A stretch of DNA of 14,151 nucleotides from Bacteroidota bacterium (lineage in GTDB: Bacteria > Bacteroidota > Bacteroidia > Flavobacteriales > Flavobacteriaceae): NCBI GenBank assembly GCA_009936675.1, contig JAACDY010000160.1, forward strand, positions 1 through 14,151. The letters are read 5' to 3'. Positions 7,565-14,140 of this stretch are shown here, piece by piece; position 1 is the first letter of the stretch, and each line of letters opens with the position of its first letter. The position numbers and the translations under genes are program-made. Under the pieces are notes generated by a model that ran no database searches, had not been told where the DNA came from, and saw only the letters and a list, made by a program, of their open reading frames with translations.

Positions 7565-8500
7565 TTAATAAGATTGTGAGAAATACAATTTATTAATGCT
7601 GATGGAGATTTCGTTTAGATCGTGTTTGATATTTGTCAAAAACTGATGAAGCCCCATTTTTTTTATGGTGTCGATGGTGGTGTAGTCAAGTGTGTTTTTA
7701 AGTTTGCCTATATTAAAAATTAACTCTGTGTCATTAAGTTGATTAAATCTATTCAATCGTTCAATATGGATGTTTAATTTTTTGATGCTATACCTGATGG
7801 AGCGAGGAAAATGTTCATTGATGGAAATCATTTCGATGATGTTCTCTACTTTAAAAATAGATTTATATGTTTTGATGTACAGTTGGTATCCTCCGATGGA
7901 GGTCAAAAGATTTTTCCAAAAAAAGCTTTCTGTCAGGTTGTGATGATCATCATTGAGACTAATGATTCTCACACTTAGAAAGTCTATACTTTGAACCACC
8001 CTTTCAATATATTTTCCCAAGTTCATAAAACAATAGGCATTACCTCTTTCTTGAGTAATATCGGCACTACTGTAGTAAATGTGATTGTACTGAAGCAGAT
8101 CATTGACAAAGTCGATCGGGTCGCTTTTGTGATATTTTTTTGAGATATTTTCTTCACTGAGGTGTAGGTAGTATTTGTTGACGGAGAGCCACAGTTCTCT
8201 TGAAATATGCTCTTGAACACTTCTTGCATTTTCCCTTGATCTGATCACCATATTGATCAAGGTGTTGGGATTATTAAGATCAAAAAGGATGAAATCAATG
8301 ATTGAAATAGAATCCGAATAATTTTGGTTTTGCTTTTCTTCATCAATTCCCATGTAAGTTTTCAGTATGCCATTCCATGATGAATAGTCCCCTGAATCTA
8401 TGGTTGAATTGTAATTGGTTCTGATGAGATTGAGCAATCCATAGCTTCGCTCCATGTAACGATCCATCCAAAATAAATTATTTGCTACACGACTCAACAT
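7565..8500 (-). CDS. alpha-E domain protein (DUF403 type)
   Basis: This 311-residue, predominantly helical protein is homologous to the alpha-E family. The N-terminus MLSRVANNLFWMDRYMER closely follows the usual family start (MLSRVA...LYW..RY.ER). RENARSVQEHISRELW (about 89-104) and the FMNLGKYIERV stretch (about 158-168) are the other hallmark helices. I chose the ATG at 8500 rather than an in-frame TTG at 8506 because it gives the canonical MLSRVA start and places the gene 2 bases after the upstream stop; the TTG would add Met-Ser and overlap that stop by 4 bases. No enzymatic motif is known for the family. It almost always accompanies a circularly permuted ATP-grasp protein and is thought to be its partner. 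It is probably translationally coupled to its upstream neighbour. Confidence 0.9.
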   Translation of the reverse strand: MLSRVANNLFWMDRYMERSYGLLNLIRTNYNSTIDSGDYSSWNGILKTYMGIDEEKQNQNYSDSISIIDFILFDLNNPNTLINMVIRSRENARSVQEHISRELWLSVNKYYLHLSEENISKKYHKSDPIDFVNDLLQYNHIYYSSADITQERGNAYCFMNLGKYIERVVQSIDFLSVRIISLNDDHHNLTESFFWKNLLTSIGGYQLYIKTYKSIFKVENIIEMISINEHFPRSIRYSIKKLNIHIERLNRFNQLNDTELIFNIGKLKNTLDYTTIDTIKKMGLHQFLTNIKHDLNEISISINKLYFSQSY

Positions 8501-8502
8501 AC

Positions 8503-9945
8503 TCAACTGTTTTTAATTACCCACGTATCTTTACTACCCCCACCTTGTGAACTATTGACTACCAATGAGCCTTTTTTGAGGGCCACTCTAGACAATCCAC
8601 CAGGGCAAACTTTTATACCATTGGCTCCATAAACAGCAAAAGGTCTTAAATCCACACATCTGGGGGTGAGTTCGTCATCAATGATACATGGAGTTGTTGA
8701 AAGACTCAATGTGGGTTGTGCGATAAAATTTTCCGGTTTTTGTTCAATTTTCGCCACATACTCTTCTATCTCTTTTTCGGAAGCCGTTTTACCCATCAGC
8801 ATTCCATATCCTCCACTTCCATCTGTTTTTTTGACCACCATTTGATCAATATTTTTCAAAACATAGGCCTTTTCATCGGGTTTGGCAAATTGATAAGTTG
8901 TAATGTTTTCAAGTATGGGTTCTTCATTTAAATAATAGCGGATCATGTCAGGAACATAGATGTAGATGGCCTTGTCATCTGCAATTCCAGTACCCGGAGC
9001 GTTGACAATCACCACATTTCCTTTGCGATAATAATCCATAATTCCCGCCAATCCCAACACACTTTCAGACTTGAAATTTAAGGGATCTAAATAATCATCG
9101 TCAATTCGTCTGTAGATGACATCTACTTTTTTAAGTCCTCCGGCGGTTTTCATGTAGACGTAATGGTTATCTATCACCAGGTCGCTGCCTTCCACCAATT
9201 CAACCCCCATCAAACGTGCCAAAGAAGTATGTTCATAATAGGCCGAATTGTAAAGACCTGGTGTCAGAAGTACAATTTCAGGATCGGTTTTTGGGGATAA
9301 TGTTTTCAATTGATCATACAGCATTTGGGGATAATTGTTGACCTGAAGTACTTTTTGTTTGGGGAGCATGTAGGGGTAGAGCCTTCTGCTGATTTCCCTA
9401 TTTTCAAGCATATAACTCACCCCCGAAGGGGTTCTTAGGTTATCTTCGAGAACATAAAACTTACCGTCATTGTTGCGGATTAAATCAACACCTGATATGT
9501 GGGTGTAAATGTCTTGTGGGACTTGCAAACCCCTCATTTCTCTCAAAAAATTGGGATTGGAGACGATTAAGTCTGGAGGAATGATTTTGTCCTTTATGAT
9601 GAACTGCTCATTGTAGATGTCCTTTAAAAAAAAGTTGAGCGCTTTGATTCTCTGAATGATGGCAGTCTCTATAATTTTCCATTCTTTGAATGCTATGATT
9701 CTGGGAAGAATATCGAAGGGAAAAATTCTCTCCACTCCTTTTTTGTTGTTGTAAACCGTAAAAGTTACCCCTTGGTTCATAAAAAACTGACGAGAAAATT
9801 CTTGCATCTGATTGATCTCCTCTATAGAGGCTTTGGACAAGTAATCTCCAAATTCATTATAAACAGACCTAATGCTGTTTTCTTTCTCGAACATTTCATC
9901 CCAAGTATTGGGAGCTTGAGCGTAATGGTTGAGTATGGACTTCAA
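8503..9945 (-). CDS. circularly permuted ATP-grasp protein (type 2, DUF404/DUF407 type)
   Basis: The 480 residues span the whole family. DEMFEKENSIRSVYNEF (16-32) is the conserved N-terminal segment. VLEDNLRTPSGVSYMLENRE (165-184) is the hallmark region. VIYRRIDDDYLDPL (276-289), VNAPGTGIADDKAIY (314-328), the glycine-rich TDGSGGYGM (374-382) and RPFAVYG (434-440) follow. These are expected nucleotide- and metal-binding regions of a carboxylate-amine ligase, which joins a carboxylate to an amine at the expense of ATP. No substrate is established for this family. The start is uncertain: the reading begins with TTG at 9945, no upstream in-frame ATG exists before a stop at 9963-9961, and the first ATG is codon 18 (9894), inside the conserved DEMFE motif. 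TTG is therefore favoured. It heads the unit with alpha-E and transglutaminase genes. Confidence 0.9.
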   Translation of the reverse strand: MKSILNHYAQAPNTWDEMFEKENSIRSVYNEFGDYLSKASIEEINQMQEFSRQFFMNQGVTFTVYNNKKGVERIFPFDILPRIIAFKEWKIIETAIIQRIKALNFFLKDIYNEQFIIKDKIIPPDLIVSNPNFLREMRGLQVPQDIYTHISGVDLIRNNDGKFYVLEDNLRTPSGVSYMLENREISRRLYPYMLPKQKVLQVNNYPQMLYDQLKTLSPKTDPEIVLLTPGLYNSAYYEHTSLARLMGVELVEGSDLVIDNHYVYMKTAGGLKKVDVIYRRIDDDYLDPLNFKSESVLGLAGIMDYYRKGNVVIVNAPGTGIADDKAIYIYVPDMIRYYLNEEPILENITTYQFAKPDEKAYVLKNIDQMVVKKTDGSGGYGMLMGKTASEKEIEEYVAKIEQKPENFIAQPTLSLSTTPCIIDDELTPRCVDLRPFAVYGANGIKVCPGGLSRVALKKGSLVVNSSQGGGSKDTWVIKNS

Positions 9946-9964
9946 GGTTAAACAATAGTTTCAA

Positions 9965-9972
9965 CAAAATTA
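9965..9972 (-). promoter_or_regulatory. candidate -7 box of the ATP-grasp/alpha-E/transglutaminase unit
   Basis: Minus-strand TAATTTTG fits TAnnTTTG and lies 20 bases before the TTG start at 9945. No TTTG is at -33 spacing. Its closeness to 9945 would leave a leader of only about a dozen bases, compatible with either the TTG start or the internal ATG at 9894. Confidence 0.25.
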
Positions 9973-10121
9973 TTAACACGCCCGGTATAATTCAGAACTA
10001 TTACCCATTAATGTTCCAAAAATAAGAAGTTGATAATTTATTTAATCAAATCTTGCAATGGAAGCATTCAAACCACCAAAAAATAAACAATTAATAATTT
10101 TTGCCTAATGGTTGGCTTGAT

Positions 10122-10952
10122 TTATTGTTTACCAAAATACTTTTCCAGTTGGGCAATGTCATTCTTGGAAGTTAAATCGGGAACATGTTCCGCAATGGGA
10201 ATTCCCAAAACATCTATATCATCCCCAATCATATTCATCAAAGCAGTGGGCAATTCTTTTTCGTCTCTGATGGGATTGACGGGACAACTTTCCAAATATT
10301 TAAAGAATAGTTTACCATCAAACAAAAAGATATTCATGCTTACTCTTATTTTCTGATGAGCATCGGTATAACTGTCTATTTTACTAGGTTCAGGCTTTTC
10401 GACTATGGTGGTCAAATCATAATGATCATCAAACCTCATCACTGCAAATCGTGCAATCCTCTCTTTTGGATATTCCAGCTTATCGATATCATAAGCCAGA
10501 ATCGCCTGACGAGTGGGAGCATCTTTAAGTGTTTTTAATGCTTTGTAAGAATAGAGATTATCGCTGTTGCAAACACAAAAAGTATCTTCTTTTAAATTGG
10601 GATATTGATCGAGACACTGGTACAGGGCATCGGCAGTGCCATAGGGTTTCTCTCTGCCTTCAGGGATATATTGGGTGGCAAATTGTATGTTAAGCTCCTT
10701 AAAGTCGGGATTGTTTTCAAAAGCCTGACGAAACATTTTGGAATTTTCTCCAGTAATAATGTAAACATTTTCAAATCCAGCTTTTAAAATATTTTCTAAC
10801 AAATAGCTTAAAAATGGCTTTCCCCCCAATTCAATCAGCCCTTTACTGAGTTGGTTGGCTTGAGCGATTTTTTCGGGAGATAGATTTTGATCTACTGATT
10901 TTTTCATCCGTGAGGAAGCTCCTCCCGCAAGAATAACGATATTGTTGGTCAT
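10122..10952 (-). CDS. sugar-phosphate nucleotidyltransferase (NDP-sugar pyrophosphorylase family)
   Basis: This 276-residue cytoplasmic protein has the nucleotidyltransferase GT-A fold. Motifs in order are LAGGASSRMKKS (8-19) for NTP binding, GGKPFLSYLLENIL (43-56), YGTADAL (104-110), CNSDN (128-132, Asp131 the likely metal ligand) and VEKP (184-187). Such enzymes condense a sugar-1-phosphate with an NTP, releasing pyrophosphate. The roughly 20 residues between SRMKK and the GGKP motif form a slightly longer insertion than in simple RmlA/GlmU domains. There is no acyltransferase domain at the C-terminus. It begins 6 bases after the GHMP kinase stop and is last in the unit, so the kinase probably supplies its sugar-1-phosphate. 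The nucleotide and sugar cannot be determined from motifs alone. Confidence 0.85.
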   Translation of the reverse strand: MTNNIVILAGGASSRMKKSVDQNLSPEKIAQANQLSKGLIELGGKPFLSYLLENILKAGFENVYIITGENSKMFRQAFENNPDFKELNIQFATQYIPEGREKPYGTADALYQCLDQYPNLKEDTFCVCNSDNLYSYKALKTLKDAPTRQAILAYDIDKLEYPKERIARFAVMRFDDHYDLTTIVEKPEPSKIDSYTDAHQKIRVSMNIFLFDGKLFFKYLESCPVNPIRDEKELPTALMNMIGDDIDVLGIPIAEHVPDLTSKNDIAQLEKYFGKQ

Positions 10953-10958
10953 GTAAAT

Positions 10959-12029
10959 TTAATTTAGAGAAGCTCCTTTTGTGATGTTTACCCCAAAAGC
11001 ATCGGCTGCTCCTGTGGCTTTTATGGCTTCGATGATTTGTTTTTGATTATGATCTTGGACAATGGCAACGATACATCCGCCACCGCCCGAGCCTACAATT
11101 TTACTCCCCAAAGCTCCATTATTGTTGGCTGCATCAATCATCTGATCCATCAATGGAGGGGTGATTTTAAGATAGGTTTTGAGCAGATGGTGGTGCTCGT
11201 TCATCAATTCTCCCAAAACTTGAATGTTTAACGGCTCCTGGAGCAAGGTTTTTAACGCCTTTTGAGTTATATCGTGATTACAAACTGCGGCATAGAAATA
11301 GGGCTTTAGAGAGGTGTCTAACAATTCCAAGTTTTTACTCAGATCGTTTACAGTGGCTGAGGCAATGTCAAATTCTGGATTTTGAGATTTGACTTGATTG
11401 ATGGCTTTCCAAGCATTACTCTTTAGGTGGCTAAGGGTTCCAAAAGTATCTTTGGATAAACCCGATACTCCAACGACCAAATTGAGATGGAGATGATTGA
11501 ATTTTTGAACTCGATCCGTATGGGTATCCAAAAAAATAGTATCACCAATGGCAATGGTAAATTGATCCATTTTTCCTCCTGAAGAACCTTCCTCTATGAC
11601 TTCAGTTTCGTAGGCCAAAAGGGCCAATTCCTTTGAGGAAAAAGACCGATCCGAAAAGGCAGCAATAAGAAACTGTAACCAGGCAATGGTCAAAGCTGAA
11701 GAGCTCGACAAGCCTGCGTTGATAGGAATCTTACTGGTGATGGTCAGTCGATAGCCTTTGTTGGGAACAATCTGTCTTTTTTGTAAGACTTTGAGTGCAA
11801 TTTTCAGAAAATCTCCCCTTTCAATTTTAGTAAAATCAGGTTCTAGTAGAATGGTTCTTTGTTGACCCATATCAGGCATGTCGATCTCAAAGTGATCCTT
11901 TCCGTTTTCTTCGGCATCTATTTGCATCATCCGGTCGATGGCACATGCGATAACTGGAAGTTCAAGATAATCCTGATGGTCTCCAAACAGACACACCCTA
12001 CCCGGTGCAGTGGACAATATTTTCTTCAT
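10959..12029 (-). CDS. GHMP family sugar kinase (galactokinase-like)
   Basis: The 356 residues show all three GHMP motifs. APGRVCLFGDHQDY (8-21) is the substrate-binding motif corresponding to GRVNLIGEHTDY of galactokinase. PINAGLSSSSAL (102-113) is the phosphate-binding loop. VGSGGGGCIVAI (about 314-325) is motif 3. GGKMDQF (151-157) carries Asp155, the probable catalytic base as in galactokinases. Such kinases phosphorylate a sugar, often at the anomeric hydroxyl, with ATP. Together with the adjacent nucleotidyltransferase, this suggests salvage of a free sugar to a nucleotide sugar, as the bifunctional fucokinase/GDP-fucose pyrophosphorylase does for fucose, but split over two proteins. 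The sugar is unknown. The departures from the galactokinase signature (Cys, Phe and Gln where Asn, Ile and Thr are usual) argue against plain galactose. The ATG is 8 bases after the oxidoreductase stop. Confidence 0.88.
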   Translation of the reverse strand: MKKILSTAPGRVCLFGDHQDYLELPVIACAIDRMMQIDAEENGKDHFEIDMPDMGQQRTILLEPDFTKIERGDFLKIALKVLQKRQIVPNKGYRLTITSKIPINAGLSSSSALTIAWLQFLIAAFSDRSFSSKELALLAYETEVIEEGSSGGKMDQFTIAIGDTIFLDTHTDRVQKFNHLHLNLVVGVSGLSKDTFGTLSHLKSNAWKAINQVKSQNPEFDIASATVNDLSKNLELLDTSLKPYFYAAVCNHDITQKALKTLLQEPLNIQVLGELMNEHHHLLKTYLKITPPLMDQMIDAANNNGALGSKIVGSGGGGCIVAIVQDHNQKQIIEAIKATGAADAFGVNITKGASLN

Positions 12030-12037
12030 CTAAATGA

Positions 12038-13366
12038 TTAGTCTAATTTAGGGAGTTGATAACCGTTGAAATATTCTTTGGCAAGATATGCTTCATTGAT
12101 TTTTTGATCTTCAAATTGATTTTTTTCGGCCGACCAATTCAATTTTTGATTGGCTCTGAAAGAAATATTACCCATTTGTGCAACTTTAGCCACGTGAGCA
12201 GCTGCTTCGACATTACAATTTAATATTTCTGGTTTGTTTTCTCTAATGGCTTGCATGAAGTTGAACTGATGTTCTGAGTGACCATTGTTGGATTTTTTTT
12301 GGAGAGGGATCAGGACTTTGTTTTCACTTTTTCTTTCCTCTATGACTTCCCAACCACTCCTATCGACAACCAGGGTTGCATTATTTCCTATAAAAGCAAT
12401 GCAATGATTTCTTCCATAAGATCCATTGTCAATGCCCATGGCAGAATCCCAAACCAAATTGAACTTATCGAATTCGTATAATGTGGTGAGCGTATCGGGG
12501 GTCTCTTGACTTAGATCGGGATAAGCAAATTTCCCACCCAAGCCAACGATGGACTTAGGAACAGTAGCCTTCATTCCTATCAATGCATAATCTAGTAGAT
12601 GGACTCCCCAATCTGTCATTAATCCTCCAGCATAGTCCCAAAACCATCTGAAATGGAAGTGAAATCTACTGGCATTAAAAGGTCTTTTGGGAGCTGGCCC
12701 CAACCAAGCATCGTAATCGACTCTTTTGGGAGGTACACTATTGGCCACCTTGGGTTGAGGGCGCATCCATCCTTGGTAACAACAAACCTTTACGGTTCTG
12801 ATTGGCCCTAGCTTACCACTGTGGACAAAAGCCATTGCATCCTGAAAATGGTTAGTACTTCTTTGCCATTGACCCACTTGAATGATGCTACCGTATTTTT
12901 TTTGGGCAGCGACCATGGCTTCACATTCTGCAATAGAATTTCCAATGGGTTTTTCAACATATACGTGTTTTCCTGCGGCGGCGGCTTCGATCATCATCAA
13001 GGCATGCCAATGATCGGGTGTTCCAATATAGACCACGTCAATGTCTTTTTGTTCTAGCATCTTTCGATAGTCACTATAAACTTTGATCTTGTCTTTTATA
13101 GGTGCAACTGCTTTGTCATTTAGTTTTTTTTGAATGACATTTTGATCTACGTCACACACAGCCACTAGGTTTACTCCCGGAACCTCAATGGCTTTCAATG
13201 TGTTGCCCCAGCCCATTCCATTAATACCAATAGTCCCAATGTTGATTTGATCATTGAATGAAATATTTTTGGAGGATTTTGAAAGGGCATAACTTTTAAG
13301 GCTGGACAGAAACATTCCGCCTGCTCCCATCATGGCCGTATTTTTTATGAATGTCTTTCGGTTCAT
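12038..13366 (-). CDS. Gfo/Idh/MocA family oxidoreductase with Tat-like leader
   Basis: This 442-residue protein begins NRKTFIKNTAMMGAGGMFLS, resembling the Tat leader common in Bacteroidota members of this family but with Arg-Lys in place of Arg-Arg. The Rossmann fold follows from about residue 41: IGTIGINGMGWGN (43-55), VAVCDVD (68-74) and YIGTPDHWHA (113-122). EKP (138-140) holds the conserved Lys139. MTDWGVHLLDY (250-260) supplies Asp252 and His256, the usual catalytic neighbours. Family members oxidise or reduce sugars and cyclitols with NAD(P); exported ones are often glycosidase-like enzymes with bound cofactor. The substrate is unknown. It is first in the unit with the GHMP kinase and nucleotidyltransferase, so it may deliver or modify the sugar that those enzymes activate, although export would place it in a different compartment from them. 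Confidence 0.9.
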   Translation of the reverse strand: MNRKTFIKNTAMMGAGGMFLSSLKSYALSKSSKNISFNDQINIGTIGINGMGWGNTLKAIEVPGVNLVAVCDVDQNVIQKKLNDKAVAPIKDKIKVYSDYRKMLEQKDIDVVYIGTPDHWHALMMIEAAAAGKHVYVEKPIGNSIAECEAMVAAQKKYGSIIQVGQWQRSTNHFQDAMAFVHSGKLGPIRTVKVCCYQGWMRPQPKVANSVPPKRVDYDAWLGPAPKRPFNASRFHFHFRWFWDYAGGLMTDWGVHLLDYALIGMKATVPKSIVGLGGKFAYPDLSQETPDTLTTLYEFDKFNLVWDSAMGIDNGSYGRNHCIAFIGNNATLVVDRSGWEVIEERKSENKVLIPLQKKSNNGHSEHQFNFMQAIRENKPEILNCNVEAAAHVAKVAQMGNISFRANQKLNWSAEKNQFEDQKINEAYLAKEYFNGYQLPKLD

Positions 13367-13395
13367 TTTTTGTTTTTTTTAATTTTTCAATATAG

Positions 13396-13403
13396 CAAAT
13401 CTA
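13396..13403 (-). promoter_or_regulatory. candidate -7 box of the oxidoreductase/kinase/nucleotidyltransferase unit
   Basis: Minus-strand TAGATTTG fits TAnnTTTG, 30 bases before the ATG at 13366. A run of ten T on the same strand occupies the area where the -33 TTTG would be expected. This is the best-placed promoter candidate in the window. Confidence 0.4.
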
Positions 13404-13427
13404 TACCTTATCATTAAAAAAAAAATT

Positions 13428-13456
13428 ACCATTCCCATTTAATAATACTGAATGGT
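13428..13456. repeat. 7-bp inverted repeat upstream of the oxidoreductase promoter
   Basis: ACCATTC (13428-13434) and GAATGGT (13450-13456) are exact reverse complements 15 bases apart. They lie 25-53 bases upstream of the candidate -7 box at 13396, where an activator or repressor could bind. This could equally be chance. Confidence 0.3.
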
Positions 13457-13499
13457 CTTGCAATAAAAGATAAGGAAGTATTATATATGCCAAAAGTTT

Positions 13500-13523
13500 T
13501 CAGTAAATCTGTGAGTTTACTGA
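13500..13523. repeat. 8-bp inverted repeat just before the tRNA fragment
   Basis: TCAGTAAA (13500-13507) and TTTACTGA (13516-13523) are perfect reverse complements with an 8-base loop. The stem is AT-rich and is not followed by a T run on either strand, so a rho-independent terminator is unlikely. It ends 7 bases before the repeat with the intact tRNA begins, so it could be the original upstream context of the tRNA or a junction structure. Confidence 0.35.
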
Positions 13524-13530
13524 TAAATTT

Positions 13531-13573
13531 AGGACGCGTAGCTCAGCTGGATCGCGCATCTGCCTTCTAAGCA
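13531..13573 (+). pseudogene. truncated tRNA-Arg(UCU) 5' half; possible attachment-site remnant
   Basis: These 43 bases match 14066-14108 at 41 positions, covering the acceptor 5' strand, D arm, anticodon loop CTTCTAA and the first bases of the anticodon 3' stem, and then the match stops. The two differences (C for A at 13553 and at 13555) break a D-stem pair, and the sequence after GCA no longer completes the anticodon stem. No T arm or acceptor 3' strand follows. It therefore cannot make a tRNA. The match ends just past the anticodon stem-loop, a known crossover region for tyrosine recombinases. Confidence 0.8.
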
Positions 13574-14065
13574 TAACAGACCTGCTCCTTTACTCTTTCA
13601 CACATCAGATATGCTCATAAAATATATGAGATGTCAGGTACGAAGAAGTATAAGAAAGCCTTACAATCAATCTACATTTGAGTCAGAACTAAGGAGAGTT
13701 CTTTCACAATTCCAACTGCTAATAGCATACTACTTATTTAAGGCTGCTAACGCACTGTATTGATTGCAGAGAGTGTGAAAATCAGTCTCCCTATGCCTAG
13801 TCAGCTTAATTCTAGCTCATACAGCATACTTAAGACCGAATCTCTCACCGTTCTTCTATTATATGAATGAGTTGAGTCTCTTAAATGGAGTGTGTGGAGC
13901 AATGAACAAATAGAGTGATTAAAACCACTTATTAATGTACTTAATGTCGTACTAGGATTTCTCTTTTGTGCTATGTATATTTGCAGCCATTAACAGAGTC
14001 TAGATTAGATCTCTTTGTCGTACGAATTTTCGTACTATTTAAGGGATGTTTTATAGAGGATAGTA
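13574..14065. other. about 490 bases between the tRNA fragment and the intact tRNA; no intact gene
   Basis: No frame here encodes 60 or more residues from a start codon. The longest readable stretches are a 50-residue plus-strand frame with ATG at 13611 and stop at 13763 (beginning MLIKYMRCQV; open back to 13542, inside the tRNA fragment), and a minus-strand run of 62 codons without ATG near its start, from 13989 to the TGA at 13803-13801. In that same minus frame five stops interrupt about 165 codons, fewer than expected by chance but not strikingly so. This could be a heavily decayed gene, a small structured RNA, or plain spacer. I recognise no homologue and see no integrase or transposase motif. 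Confidence 0.4.
14014..14043 (+). promoter_or_regulatory. possible tRNA promoter with an internal palindrome
   Basis: TTTG at 14014-14017 could be a -33 element, and TATTTAAG at 14036-14043 (two mismatches to TAnnTTTG) could be the -7 box, with an 18-base spacer. The spacer holds GTACGAATTTTCGTAC (14020-14035), a 7-bp palindrome with a two-base centre. Initiation near 14050 would give a short leader before the tRNA at 14067. The -7 match is poor. Confidence 0.2.
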
Positions 14066-14066
14066 A

Positions 14067-14140
14067 GGACGCGTAGCTCAGCTGGATAGAGCATCTGCCT
14101 TCTAAGCAGACGGTCACAGGTTCGAATCCTGTCGCGTTCA
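14067..14140 (+). tRNA. tRNA-Arg (anticodon UCU)
   Basis: A complete 74-base cloverleaf is present. The acceptor is GGACGCG with CGCGTTC (one G-U pair). The D arm is GCTC with GAGC. The anticodon stem is TCTGC with GCAGA around the loop CTTCTAA, giving anticodon TCT for AGA codons. The variable loop is CGGTC. The T arm is ACAGG, TTCGAAT, CCTGT. The discriminator base is A. The 3' CCA is not encoded (CAC follows), which is common in Bacteroidota. A broken copy of its 5' half lies 535 bases upstream. Confidence 0.97.

Noticed and set aside
10095..10121. Terminator after the nucleotidyltransferase gene
   Set aside because: The GCC...GGC pairing on the minus strand is interrupted after 3 bp. The A/T-rich stretch that follows is not enough by itself.
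13611..13763. Short plus-strand reading frame of 50 residues as a gene
   Set aside because: No recognisable family or ribosome site, and the open frame runs back into tRNA-derived sequence. It is kept only as part of the interval description.
13596..13780. Complementary 8-mers (13596-13603 with 13773-13780; 13664-13671 with 13759-13766) suggesting a folded RNA
   Set aside because: About two such matches are expected by chance in 500 bases, and another pairing (13657-13662 with 13740-13745) crosses one of them. No consistent fold emerges.
13531..14140. Group I intron in tRNA-Arg, tmRNA or RNase P RNA in the tRNA-flanked interval
   Set aside because: The downstream tRNA is complete and colinear, so no splicing is needed. 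I find neither group I core sequences nor tmRNA or RNase P hallmark sequences.
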